Of a DNA stretch of 64,000 nt, positions 1 through 9,661 are shown piece by piece. This DNA is from Candidatus Syntrophosphaera thermopropionivorans. Lineage in GTDB: Bacteria > Cloacimonadota > Cloacimonadia > Cloacimonadales > Cloacimonadaceae. The notes beneath the pieces were generated by a model. That model was not told where the DNA came from and did not search any database. It worked only from the letters and a program-made list of their open reading frames with translations. The stretch covers positions 255,481-319,480 of the forward strand of contig NZ_SMOG01000001.1 of assembly GCF_004353895.1 (NCBI RefSeq), in the 5' to 3' direction. The translations under genes were made by a program, and so were the position numbers. How positions within the stretch are numbered: position 1 is the first letter of the stretch; each line of letters begins with the position of its first letter.

Positions 1-571
1 CTGCACAGTTATTTTTATATTTAAGAAGTTTTGCATATTGTTTCACCAGGGATTGTGGAAGAGTCTGTGCCAGTTTATTTCTTTCGGCTCTAAAATTATC
101 AATTTCGCCGTCCAGAGATTCTATTTTTTTTCTTAGTTCGTCTTCTCTTTCTCTTTGTATTTTTTTTGCTTTTTCCAATTCAGCTTTAGCTATTTCCATT
201 TTCTTTTTAAATTCAGATTCTTCGTCCATAAGTTCAAGTTCCTGGCTTTCCAATTCAGATATCTTTTCTTTTAAATAGGCAATTTCACTATTTAAAGCTT
301 TATATTCTTTATTTGTTTTTATTTCAGCCAGTTGTTGAGAGTATTTTTTTATATTTTCTTGATGCTGTTTAATGTCCAGTTCCAGATTTCTAAGTTTTTT
401 ATTGATTTCTTCTAATTCACTTTTGGTTTTATTCAAATTTGTTTCTGCTTGCGCTACATTATCCAGGATATCATTTAGTTCTTTAGGTAATTCATTTTGT
501 AGCTGTCGTAAGGCACCTATTTTATCATCTAATTTCTGCATTTGTGCCAAAGTGCGTAATTGTTCTTCCAT
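1..571 (-). CDS. C4-type zinc-ribbon/coiled-coil protein, 3' end cut by window edge
   Basis: This is an open frame of 190 codons with no stop before the left edge. It starts at ATG 571 behind a clear AGGAG site, 4 nt after the nadC stop, so it is the downstream gene of an operon with nadC. The visible part is one long charged alpha-helical coiled coil, beginning MEEQLRTLAQMQKLDDKIG. It carries the segment TNKEYKALNSEI, typical of the DUF164/CT398-like family, whose C-terminal zinc ribbon would lie outside the window. Family members are poorly characterised putative nucleic-acid-binding proteins. The family call rests on the helical part alone. Confidence 0.75.
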   Translation of the reverse strand, partial: MEEQLRTLAQMQKLDDKIGALRQLQNELPKELNDILDNVAQAETNLNKTKSELEEINKKLRNLELDIKQHQENIKKYSQQLAEIKTNKEYKALNSEIAYLKEKISELESQELELMDEESEFKKKMEIAKAELEKAKKIQREREDELRKKIESLDGEIDNFRAERNKLAQTLPQSLVKQYAKLLKYKNNCA

Positions 572-575
572 CTAT

Positions 576-1397
576 TTACTCCTTAAATTGAAGACTTATA
601 TCCAGAGACTGATAGGAATGAGTGAGAGCACCGCTTGAGATATAGGGTACGCCAGTTTGAGCTATTTCTTTAATATTATCCAGTGTAACTCCTCCCGATA
701 CTTCAAGTTCTATCTTAGAACCGAAGCGTTTGACGCAATTTTTAATTTTAGGTATGGACATATTATCCAGAAGAATGCGATCGACACCAGCTCTAACTGC
801 TTCTTCTAATTCCTTAATATTAGAGACTTCTACTTCAATTTTATAAGCAATATTTCTTTCTTTCACTCTATTAACCGCTTCAGTAATACTTCCGCAGGCT
901 TTAATATGATTATCTTTAATTAAAATCATATCATAAAGACCAAACCGATGATTATATCCTCCGCCAATACGCACAGCATATTTTTCCATAGAACGTAATA
1001 ATGGAGTGGTTTTGCGGGTATCTAAAACTTTAGCTGAAGTTCCTTCCAGTTTATTTACCATAGCTCTAGTCGTTGTGGCTATCCCACTTAAACGTTGAAG
1101 AAAATTAAGAGCAGTTCTTTCACCTTTTAAAATACTGGCAGGATTTCCCTCTAAACGGAGTATTTCATCTCCTCTTTTAACGGTATCCCCATCTCTTTTA
1201 TACATTGTTATTTTTAAATTTTTATCCACAGTTAAAAATACTTCCTTAACTATTTCTAAACCTGCAATCACGCCAGGAGCTTTGCTAACTATAAAAGCTT
1301 TTTCAGGGATGGGTTCTAAATCTAGATAATCGGTTGTAATATCACCAGTACCTAAATCTTCTTGTAAAGCAAGACGGATAATTTCACTCCAATTCAT
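576..1397 (-). CDS. nadC: Nicotinate-nucleotide pyrophosphorylase (carboxylating)
   Basis: The enzyme converts quinolinate and PRPP to nicotinate mononucleotide, CO2 and pyrophosphate in cytosolic de novo NAD synthesis. The 273-residue length is normal for the family. The N-terminal EDLGTGDITTD block, the central LDTRKTTPLLR segment (phosphoribosyl binding), MILIKDNH and the C-terminal LEVSGGV...GVPYISSGALTHS block are all present in order. The start is ATG 1397 with GGAGGG just upstream. A perfect hairpin with a T-tract sits immediately 5' of that ribosome site, suggesting regulated read-through. nadA and nadB are not in the window. Confidence 0.95.
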   Translation of the reverse strand: MNWSEIIRLALQEDLGTGDITTDYLDLEPIPEKAFIVSKAPGVIAGLEIVKEVFLTVDKNLKITMYKRDGDTVKRGDEILRLEGNPASILKGERTALNFLQRLSGIATTTRAMVNKLEGTSAKVLDTRKTTPLLRSMEKYAVRIGGGYNHRFGLYDMILIKDNHIKACGSITEAVNRVKERNIAYKIEVEVSNIKELEEAVRAGVDRILLDNMSIPKIKNCVKRFGSKIELEVSGGVTLDNIKEIAQTGVPYISSGALTHSYQSLDISLQFKE

Positions 1398-1728
1398 TTA
1401 CCCTCCATAAATAAAAAAAAGCATTTGCTATCTGGCAAATGCTTTAATTTTCGTTGTTTATACCTATTTATAGTTATTAACTGCTCTTTTCGTATACTCA
1501 TTTCTCTCACTCTTTCTTTCATAAATATAACTTTAATTTTTAACTTAGCCATTTTGTCAAGCAGAACTTAACTTTTAAAAATTCTAACTTAGCCGATAAT
1601 TACGAAAAATCTGTGAGTATATTTAATGGTAATAATATGTAAAAAATAAATCTTGACTTAATTTGTTAAATATTATACAAGAAAGATAGGTGACAAATTC
1701 ATTATATTCCTTTAAAAAGGAGGTAATA
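1398..1728. other. Divergent intergenic region between nadC and the C10 protease gene
   Basis: This 331-bp spacer carries outward signals for both genes. On the minus strand a TTGACA at 1560-1555 is a possible -35 box for nadC, with only a weak -10. The terminator-like hairpin follows at 1418-1445. On the plus strand TTGACT at 1653-1658 and TATACA at 1674-1679 form a possible promoter with a short 15-bp spacer for the protease gene. No convincing protein gene is seen. Confidence 0.5.
1412..1445 (-). terminator. Terminator/attenuator hairpin in the nadC leader
   Basis: Perfect 11-bp inverted repeat: 1418-1428 pairs with 1435-1445 around a 6-nt loop. Read on the minus strand it is followed by eight T residues, then the nadC ribosome site and ATG within about 20 nt. 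There is no room for a promoter between hairpin and start, so transcripts reaching nadC must pass through it. On the plus strand it has a poorer T-tract. Confidence 0.7.
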
Positions 1729-4527
1729 ATGAAGAGAATGCTATTCATCTCGCTTATGATGATGTTGGCAATAACTTTTCTTTTAGGGATACCGGTAAAT
1801 TCTGATACTGCGACCCGTGTGGCAAAAAACTTTGTTCTGGAACGGATGGGATCTGAGTATGCAGTAACTACGGCAAAACTTTTAGATTCAGTGAAAGGTG
1901 AATCTTATATTTATATCGTTAACCTAACTCCGCAAGGATTTATCCTTGTTGCGGCTGATGATGCAGCAATTCCAGTATTAGGTTACAGTGCTATGAATAA
2001 CTGGGGTGAAGTGGAAATTCCTGTCCAGCTACAAGATTTACTGGAGAACTGGAATGCTCAATTACAAGATATTAGAGAGCATAATTTAACTGCTCCCAAA
2101 GAAACTCAGGCTCTCTGGTCTAAATATAACTGTAATTCAGTGTTATTTGTGCCAGACAGAAGCTTTAGGACGGTAGGACCTTTGCTCACAACCGTATGGG
2201 GTCAAGGAACTTATTACAATGCTATGTGTCCCCCGGATGCAGCTGGTCCTGATGGTCATGTTTTAACAGGTTGTGTAGCCACAGCAATGGCTCAGATTAT
2301 GCGTTATTGGTCTTTTCCTCCAGTAGGGAATGGTTCTCATAGTTATAATTGTCCTCCGTATGGAACTCTTTCCGCTGATTTTGGTTCTACTGCCTATAAT
2401 TGGGCAGCAATGCCAGATAGAGTGACCAGCACTAATACAGATGTAGCAACTATCTGTTATCATGCTGGGGTTGCTGTCAATATGCAGTATGGTCCAAATG
2501 GCTCTGGGGCATATAGTACTGATGTTCCTAATGCTCTAATTACTTATTTCAAATATGCAAACACAACTCAATATAGGTCAAAATCTTCATATTCTTCTTC
2601 CACCTGGGAAAATATGATGAAGGAAGAACTAGACAATTCTCGTCCTATTTATTACAGTGGTTCAAGCTCCCAATCTGGAGGACATGCCTTTGTAATGGAT
2701 GGATATCAGAACTCCAATTTCCATATCAATTGGGGATGGAATGGTAGCTATAATGGTTATTATGCCCTTACTGCGCTGAATCCAGGAAGTGAAAACTTTA
2801 CCAGTGATCAAGCTGCTGTTATAGGTATCATTCCCACATTGCCTTTACCTACATTAAATGAAGGATTTGAAAGCACAACTTTTCCTCCCGCTGGTTGGTC
2901 AATAAATCCCACCACTGGTGGTTTTAGCTGTACCACTTCAAGCTCTTATATAATTTCTGGAACTGCTTCTGCTTTTTATCGTGCAACAGGAAATGTTAGT
3001 GGTAAGCAATTAATAACTCCCGCCTTAACTATTGATTCTACCTGTCCCAATCTCACCTTTAAAGCTAAGAGAAGTACTACGGACTATGGAGAAAAAATAA
3101 AGATTGGGTATTCTACTACTATAGGAAATTGGACTTATTTTCCTACTGTTGCTACCTTAACTTCATCTGCTCAGACCTTTAGCTATGTGGTGAATACTCT
3201 TCCTGCTGATACATATTATTTTGTATTTGAAACTTACGCTACAAATACAAGTGTTTCAAACTATAAAACTTTCGTTATTGATGATGTAGCAGGTCCTTAT
3301 AATCTCATACCTACTCAAGCATCAGTTAATCTAACTTCCTGGAATGCAGGAATTCTTTCACCTGGTGATGAGGCAAGATCAGGTAATATTTTTACAATTT
3401 CCAATGTTGGTTCAGGAACCTTAATGGTAACCTCAGTGACAGATCTATCAGGAACTGATTTTTCTACCAATTTTAACTCCAATATAAGTCTGGTCTATGG
3501 TCAAACTTATGATTTTGGCTTTACTTATGCTCCTTTAGATTATGGTAGCGATAATGTAAACTTCCAAATTGTTACTAATGGTGGAACTATAAATATTGCT
3601 TTAAGTGGAAGTGCTCAATATGCGGTTCTATCAGATGGATTTGAGAATTATCCTGATTTTGCCCTTAATTTCCCTCCCTGGACGCAATATGATGGAGATG
3701 GAAGTTCAACATATGCTATCCAAAATTATACATTTCCTAATCAATATTATACCGGTTCCTTTATAATTTTTAACCCTTCCCTGTGTTCTCCTTCCATGGC
3801 AGGAACAGCCATTGATCCACATACTGGAGAAAAGGGTGCTTATTGCCTTGCTGCAATAAACTATCCTAATAATGATTGGTTAATCTCACCTCAATTAAAC
3901 CTGAGTTCTGATGCAACGCTTAGTTTCTGGGCTCGTTCCTATACTGCTCAATATGGATTGGAGAGATTCAAGGTAGGAGCCTCTACTACGGGAACCGATC
4001 CTTCTAACTTCACTATCATCAGTGGAGCTAACGATATACAAACTCCTGCGAGTTGGACTCAGTATACCTACACTTTGCCACAAAATACAAAATATTTTGC
4101 AGTACAGTGCGTGTCTAATGATGCCTTTATCTTTATGGTGGATGATTTTTTAGTTACAGACCAATCCCTTCCACCAGTTCTTACTGCACCGGAAAATGTT
4201 GCCATAGAAGCCTTCCCTGGTGGGATATCTTTAGGTTGGGATCTTGTTAGCGGTGCTAATAGTTATAAGGTCAATGGTAGTAATGATCCCTATGGCAATT
4301 ATATCCTTATTCAGACTGTGGATGATAACTACTTTGAAATCACTGACGAAGCACTTAATGCACTCGGTTTAAGCAACCGAGCTTTCTTCAAAATTACGGC
4401 AGATACTGCTATTCTTGCAGCAAAATCAATATCGCAAGAAAGTAAATATTCATCGCCATTACTTCAAAACTATTTACTTAATCAAAACAAAACACTAAAT
4501 GTTATGAATAGCAAAATGAAGCCGTAA
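1729..4527 (+). CDS. Secreted C10-family (streptopain-like) cysteine protease with beta-rich C-terminal domains
   Basis: A 932-residue exported protease, probably digesting extracellular protein. The start is ATG 1729 behind AGGAGG; an upstream in-frame GTG at 1690 lacks the signal peptide context. Residues 1-26 form a signal peptide (MKRMLFISLMMMLAITFLLG). A propeptide-like segment follows, then the C10 catalytic domain with nucleophile Cys182 in LTGCVATAMAQIM and His319 in GGHAFVMDGY, followed by NWGWNGSYNGYY. Downstream lie a choice-of-anchor J-type domain, a HYDIN/ASPM-like beta domain, a second choice-of-anchor J domain and an FN3-like module. Unlike other exported proteins here, it ends without a FlgD-like sorting domain, stopping just after PLLQNYLLNQNK. 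Confidence 0.9.
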   Translation: MKRMLFISLMMMLAITFLLGIPVNSDTATRVAKNFVLERMGSEYAVTTAKLLDSVKGESYIYIVNLTPQGFILVAADDAAIPVLGYSAMNNWGEVEIPVQLQDLLENWNAQLQDIREHNLTAPKETQALWSKYNCNSVLFVPDRSFRTVGPLLTTVWGQGTYYNAMCPPDAAGPDGHVLTGCVATAMAQIMRYWSFPPVGNGSHSYNCPPYGTLSADFGSTAYNWAAMPDRVTSTNTDVATICYHAGVAVNMQYGPNGSGAYSTDVPNALITYFKYANTTQYRSKSSYSSSTWENMMKEELDNSRPIYYSGSSSQSGGHAFVMDGYQNSNFHINWGWNGSYNGYYALTALNPGSENFTSDQAAVIGIIPTLPLPTLNEGFESTTFPPAGWSINPTTGGFSCTTSSSYIISGTASAFYRATGNVSGKQLITPALTIDSTCPNLTFKAKRSTTDYGEKIKIGYSTTIGNWTYFPTVATLTSSAQTFSYVVNTLPADTYYFVFETYATNTSVSNYKTFVIDDVAGPYNLIPTQASVNLTSWNAGILSPGDEARSGNIFTISNVGSGTLMVTSVTDLSGTDFSTNFNSNISLVYGQTYDFGFTYAPLDYGSDNVNFQIVTNGGTINIALSGSAQYAVLSDGFENYPDFALNFPPWTQYDGDGSSTYAIQNYTFPNQYYTGSFIIFNPSLCSPSMAGTAIDPHTGEKGAYCLAAINYPNNDWLISPQLNLSSDATLSFWARSYTAQYGLERFKVGASTTGTDPSNFTIISGANDIQTPASWTQYTYTLPQNTKYFAVQCVSNDAFIFMVDDFLVTDQSLPPVLTAPENVAIEAFPGGISLGWDLVSGANSYKVNGSNDPYGNYILIQTVDDNYFEITDEALNALGLSNRAFFKITADTAILAAKSISQESKYSSPLLQNYLLNQNKTLNVMNSKMKP

Positions 4528-4596
4528 TAGAGTCTCCCTCTATTTTCCGGAGTGCTTAACCGGGAAAGAAAGGGAATAAAAATATCCCAATTAGTT

Positions 4597-4634
4597 AAAA
4601 GCCTATCCTGATTCTATCGGGATAGGCTTTTTTA
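4597..4634 (+). terminator. Rho-independent terminator after the C10 protease gene
   Basis: Arm 4597-4608 pairs with 4620-4631 (CCTATCC/GGATAGG core flanked by A and T runs). The interior TGAT/ATCG can extend the stem. Six T residues follow. Confidence 0.9.
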
Positions 4635-4766
4635 ATGGTTAAATTATTTTCTTTAGAAGGGATTTTTTCTATTTTCTAATAAATTTAACTTAAAATTGAT
4701 TTCTTCTTCTTGACAGAGTCTACCTTACTGGAATTTAATATAAAAAAACAAGTTGAGGTAGAAAAA

Positions 4767-5069
4767 TTGAATAAAACTATCTTTAGATTATGCATTACTC
4801 TGCTCTTATTTATATTTTTATTCTCCTGTAGTGCCAATAAGGACAAAGAACAAGTACAGTATGGATATCTGCGTCTGGAAGGAAGTATGGCCAATAGAGA
4901 GGCTTATGTTGATGGACAGAGTGTGGGAATAGACCCAGAATATGATGCCAATACAATTCCTTTAAGAGTGGGAACTCATTATTTGGAAATCAGGTCTAAA
5001 AATAGGATATTACTGGCAGATGATATTGTTATTGAGCCCAATAAAGTTACGCAAGTGACCGTTCCATAA
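4767..5069 (+). CDS. Small lipoprotein with a PEGA-like domain
   Basis: A 100-residue predicted lipoprotein. The chosen start is TTG 4767, preceded by GAGG, which gives a classic signal peptide ending in the lipobox LFSC (acylated Cys at residue 20). An earlier in-frame TTG at 4710 is part of a TTGACA promoter-like hexamer and would bury the signal peptide. The mature part (GYLRLEG...AYVDGQSVG...PLRVGTHYLEIRS) matches the short beta-sandwich PEGA pattern, a surface domain of unknown ligand. The gene is flanked by terminators on both sides, so it is monocistronic. Confidence 0.7.
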   Translation: MNKTIFRLCITLLLFIFLFSCSANKDKEQVQYGYLRLEGSMANREAYVDGQSVGIDPEYDANTIPLRVGTHYLEIRSKNRILLADDIVIEPNKVTQVTVP

Positions 5070-5088
5070 GCCAATAACTTTTCAAATT

Positions 5089-5167
5089 CCCTGCAAATTA
5101 TAGCAGGGTTGAAGAAACTCTTGAAAATAAAACGAAAAACCGCTATCGGGAAAGACAGCGGTTTTTT
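5089..5167. terminator. Two hairpins between convergent lipoprotein and zinc-ribbon genes
   Basis: A first hairpin pairs CCCTGC at 5089-5094 with GCAGGG at 5103-5108. The second pairs 5136-5144 (AAAACCGCT) with 5157-5165 (AGCGGTTTT) and continues into T residues on the plus strand. On the minus strand its A-rich left flank gives a weaker T-tract, so it could serve both convergent genes. Confidence 0.8.
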
Positions 5168-5184
5168 AATAACCAGATTTAATT

Positions 5185-5361
5185 CTAACGAGCGTTGTGT
5201 TGATAACGGTTACGGTTATATCTGGCTTTTTTTGCTTTACGGCATTCGGGACAACGCTGAGGTTCATTAACTAAACCTTTTTCTTTATAGAATTCTTGCT
5301 CACCTTCTGTAAACACAAATTCTTTCTGGCAGTCCTTGCAGATTAAAGTCTTGTCAGGCAT
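5185..5361 (-). CDS. Small zinc-ribbon protein
   Basis: A 58-residue protein starting at ATG 5361 with GGAG upstream. An upstream in-frame extension to 5433 has no ribosome site. It contains two CxxC knuckles, CKDC near residue 8 and CPEC near residue 37, spaced like the zf-trcl probable zinc-ribbon family, and a basic C-terminus (KAKKARYNRNRYQHNAR) suggesting nucleic-acid contact. Function is unknown; the gene stands alone. Confidence 0.75.
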   Translation of the reverse strand: MPDKTLICKDCQKEFVFTEGEQEFYKEKGLVNEPQRCPECRKAKKARYNRNRYQHNAR

Positions 5362-5646
5362 TTTTGTACTCCTTTGCATTCGGGACATCTTACATTCAGA
5401 TTGAGGCTTTCCCGAACAAAGGAACAGGCTCAAGGAATGTTAAATCCCTATTTATTTTCTCATTCATATAAACAACTAATCTGTCAATAAAATTTTTTCT
5501 ATCTCTTAAACCTGTATCAGTTTGCAAATTTTTTCTTATCCCCAATAAACCATTATAAAATCCTTTGACTCTTTTTGTAGAACAGATTATATTGATATTT
5601 AGATTTTTGTTAATTTATGAGTTTACATAAAGGGGGTAAAGAATAA

Positions 5647-6009
5647 ATGAACTGTATTTTTTGTCTTATCAGTCCAGACAAATATTTAGCGGAAAACGAA
5701 TATTTCTTTGCAATCCGGGACATACATCCAATAACAAAGGGTCATTCTCTCATCATTTCAAAAAGGCACACTCCTGATTTTTTTACACTTCAACCTGAAG
5801 AAATGACAGCTTTATTGGAAATTAGCCGGACTATGCGAAATCTTTTAGATGAAGAATTACATCCAGAAGCTTATAATTTACTGATGAATTGCGGTTCTGC
5901 TGCTCATCAAAGCATTTTTCATTTCCATCTACATTTTATTCCTCGTTATCATAAAGATGGTTTATCTTTACGAGCTATAAACGAAAAATTAAGGTCTATT
6001 ACTTTTTAA
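5647..6009 (+). CDS. HIT-family nucleotide hydrolase
   Basis: A 120-residue HIT (histidine triad) protein, a cytosolic enzyme family that hydrolyses nucleoside phosphoramidates, AMP-lysine or dinucleotides. The N-terminal CIFC zinc knuckle, the HSLIISKRH segment and the catalytic triad HFHLHF near residues 93-98 are all present. The start ATG lies behind a GGGGG-rich ribosome site. The exact substrate cannot be told. It is followed by a long non-coding region rather than a partner gene. Confidence 0.9.
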   Translation: MNCIFCLISPDKYLAENEYFFAIRDIHPITKGHSLIISKRHTPDFFTLQPEEMTALLEISRTMRNLLDEELHPEAYNLLMNCGSAAHQSIFHFHLHFIPRYHKDGLSLRAINEKLRSITF

Positions 6010-6430
6010 TTCAAAACAATATAGGTCGCACTTTTCTATCGTTAAAGAAGATAGGACCAAATATAAATTTATCTATCCTTTTCCTTTAGTTAAATTATAT
6101 TTTATGTTAGGGCAATAAGTTAAAAGTTATAAGGAAGGCGGATTATTAGCTATCCGCAAGAGTCAAGTGTTAATCACTTCTATATCAAGCGTTAATTATT
6201 TAAGACTTGATTAACGCTTGATAAACACTTGATAGCAGGGGAAAGCTAAGAGCAACCTTATAAAAAGCTGATGGTTTTAATTGTTTTTGAAAGACGAGAG
6301 CATAAGGGGTAAGTTTCAGAAAAAAGTGAAGAAATAAAGATGTAATTAATCAAGATATATATAGATACAATAGGTATTGGATAGCAAATTAAGGGGTAAA
6401 TAATATAAAAGAGAGGATGCTAAAAATAGA
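6010..6430. other. Convergent intergenic region with nested inverted repeats
   Basis: This 421-bp region between the HIT gene and the 3' end of tgt has no supported gene. It holds a GCGGAT/ATCCGC hairpin (6138-6157) followed by a roughly 70-bp nested palindrome (6163-6233), which has a second copy at 22771-22844. Confidence 0.6.
6163..6233. repeat. Dispersed palindromic repeat, copy A
   Basis: The outer arms TCAAGTGTT and AACACTTGA enclose the inner arms ATCAAGCGTTAAT and ATTAACGCTTGAT. It aligns nearly base for base over its core with 22771-22844. Both copies are intergenic, in REP/MITE style, with no transposase nearby. Confidence 0.8.
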
Positions 6431-7546
<1,116 letters not shown>

Positions 7547-8833
7547 CTACCTATTAATAAATCGTAAAACTTCACTCGCAATATCCGAATAGAAGGCTAA
7601 AACCATCAGAAAGATGAGAATAAAGAATCCTATAGTTTGGAGTATAGATTGAACTTGTTGAGGAACAGGTTTTCGGATGATACCTTCAATGATAGCAAAA
7701 AGAATCAGTCCACCATCCAGAACGGGAATAGGAAGCAGATTCATAATAGCAAGCATAAGACTGATACTGCCAAAGAAAAAGAGAAGACTGCCAAATCCTT
7801 TTTTCCCAAAAGATTGGCTCATACTGGCAATCATAACCGGTCCACCCACTGATTTGGTTAAATCTTGAGGTTTCTGAACCAATTTTCCCAGTGCCTGATA
7901 ATTCAGAACGATGAAATTAACTGTATTGACTGTCCCTAATTGAATTGCTTCCAGAGGCTTATAACGACGCTCATACTTTACAGGTTGGTATTGTATAATG
8001 CCAATAGCTTTGTTTCCACCAGTATTAATACTGCTTTCCAAAGGTAGCACTTTGTTGAACCTCTGTCCATTGCGTTCAATAGTCAAAAGCACCTCGTCTT
8101 TTTCAGAATTGACGATAATTTCACGCATTTCGTACCAATTTGAAACAGGCAGAGAATCAATTGCTACAATACGGTCTCCAGATTCCAATTTAGAATGATA
8201 AGCAGGAGTTTTGGGCACTACTTCTCCAATGCGAGTATCAGCATAAGGATAGAGACTTTTAGCCAGAGAATCCACTTCAGAAGAGGAGATTAGCACAGTT
8301 TGTTTGTTGCCATTACGGCTAAGTAAGACGGTGTTTTCAGGATTTGAAAGTAATTCTTGAAGAAATTCACTATAGCCTCGGATATTTTTTCCATTTACGC
8401 TTATAATGCTATCTCCAGGAGCAAAAACTTGAGCCCATTTACCTTCTGCTTTATATACTACTGGCAGCTGGTCTTCAATATAGACAGGCATCATAAAAGA
8501 CCAGATAAAAAGTATAAGGGTTAAAACGATATTGGCAAAAGGTCCACTAAATCCAATGATAGCTTTTTGCCACCAGGGTTTGCGAGATAAAGCATTTTCA
8601 TCGTCTATATTCTGCTCATCTGGATTCTCTCCCTTCATTTTAACATAGCCACCCAGAGGAATCCACCCTATACGCCATTGCACATTATGACTGGTAAATT
8701 GAGCAATAGGTTTGCCAAAACCAATAGAGAACTGCTCAATGCCTACTCCCCATGCTTTAGCCATAAGAAAATGACCTAGTTCATGTACAAAAATCATTAA
8801 GCCAAAAGCCAGGATAGTTAAAAGTAAGGTCAT
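7547..8833 (-). CDS. rseP: RIP zinc metalloprotease (site-2 protease)
   Basis: A 428-residue inner-membrane protease that cuts transmembrane segments, classically of anti-sigma factors. The zinc motif HELGHFLMAK lies in the first membrane helix near residue 18. Two PDZ-like domains fill the periplasmic centre, and the second active-site element NLLPIPVLDGG lies in a C-terminal helix near residue 365. Gene order kamD-kamE-rseP-tgt suggests one transcript, although kamE and rseP are separated by about 80 nt. No RseA-like substrate is seen next to it. Confidence 0.93.
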   Translation of the reverse strand: MTLLLTILAFGLMIFVHELGHFLMAKAWGVGIEQFSIGFGKPIAQFTSHNVQWRIGWIPLGGYVKMKGENPDEQNIDDENALSRKPWWQKAIIGFSGPFANIVLTLILFIWSFMMPVYIEDQLPVVYKAEGKWAQVFAPGDSIISVNGKNIRGYSEFLQELLSNPENTVLLSRNGNKQTVLISSSEVDSLAKSLYPYADTRIGEVVPKTPAYHSKLESGDRIVAIDSLPVSNWYEMREIIVNSEKDEVLLTIERNGQRFNKVLPLESSINTGGNKAIGIIQYQPVKYERRYKPLEAIQLGTVNTVNFIVLNYQALGKLVQKPQDLTKSVGGPVMIASMSQSFGKKGFGSLLFFFGSISLMLAIMNLLPIPVLDGGLILFAIIEGIIRKPVPQQVQSILQTIGFFILIFLMVLAFYSDIASEVLRFINR

Positions 8834-8914
8834 AGGGTTATCCTAAAATCTGAGGCTGTAGCAGATAAAACATACTGAAAGATTGATAGTTATAAGAATC
8901 AGCAGAGGATATAC

Positions 8915-9661
8915 CTAAGATTTCTGAGCTAATTTTTTAGCTAAGGTAACAGCAATGTAGCTGGCAACTTCATTAGCATAAGTCCCAGGCCCAAAACCTG
9001 CATCATAACCGAGTTCTATTGCCAGTTCATGAGAGATTTTTGGTCCACCACAAATAAAGAGCATCTTATCCCGTAATTTCTCTGTTTCTGCTAATTCAAT
9101 AAGACGGGTGAGATTATGAATATGGATATTATTTTGTGTTACGACCTGAGAAACCAGCACTGCATCAGCATTTTCTTCTCGCGCACGACGCAATAATTCT
9201 TCACATGGCACTTGAGCACCAAGATTAATAGCATTAAACCATTGATAGCGTTCCAGACCATAACGATGATTATAGCCCTTCATATTCATAATGGCATCAA
9301 TGCCAACGGTGTGAGCATCACTTTCTATGCAAGCACCCACGACAGTTATTTTGCGTCTAATATTCTCTTTAATAAATTCATCCACTTCTTCCATTTCCAT
9401 CACTGGGGTATCCACTTTTTTAACTTTAATTTTAGAACTATCAACGGAACAAGGAGTTACAGCATAGGCAATAAAATGGGTGAAACCTTCATGAAGGTCT
9501 CGTATGCCACAGATTATGATATCTTCAAAGCCCATCTGCTTTAATAATTGTTTGGCTGCTTCTTTTCCCCAATCATCTGGTGGAACTGGTAGAGTGAAGG
9601 AAAGCTGAACCTTTCCATCGCCTGATTTATCACCATAAGGACGGATGATGTTGTGTTTCAT
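8915..9661 (-). CDS. kamE: Lysine 5,6-aminomutase beta (B12-binding) subunit
   Basis: With KamD this subunit moves the terminal amino group of lysine (or beta-lysine) to carbon 5, using adenosylcobalamin and PLP, early in lysine fermentation. The 248 residues carry the cobalamin motif ESDAHTVGID, with axial His117, and MNMKGYNHRYG, with the expected PLP lysine at Lys128. The 11-residue His-Lys spacing fits the known family. The C-terminal GGPKISHELAIELGYDAGFG is the usual Rossmann end of the B12 fold. Its ATG overlaps the kamD stop (ATGA), so the subunits are translated in tandem. Confidence 0.93.
   Translation of the reverse strand: MKHNIIRPYGDKSGDGKVQLSFTLPVPPDDWGKEAAKQLLKQMGFEDIIICGIRDLHEGFTHFIAYAVTPCSVDSSKIKVKKVDTPVMEMEEVDEFIKENIRRKITVVGACIESDAHTVGIDAIMNMKGYNHRYGLERYQWFNAINLGAQVPCEELLRRAREENADAVLVSQVVTQNNIHIHNLTRLIELAETEKLRDKMLFICGGPKISHELAIELGYDAGFGPGTYANEVASYIAVTLAKKLAQKS

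Noticed and set aside
1394-1522. 42-codon leader peptide frame before nadC
   Set aside because: There is no ribosome site before its ATG and its sequence is dictated by the hairpin and T-tract, so it is mentioned only within the attenuator finding.
6040-6056. CTATC/GATAG hairpin as terminator of the HIT gene
   Set aside because: The stem is only 5 bp and no T-tract follows.
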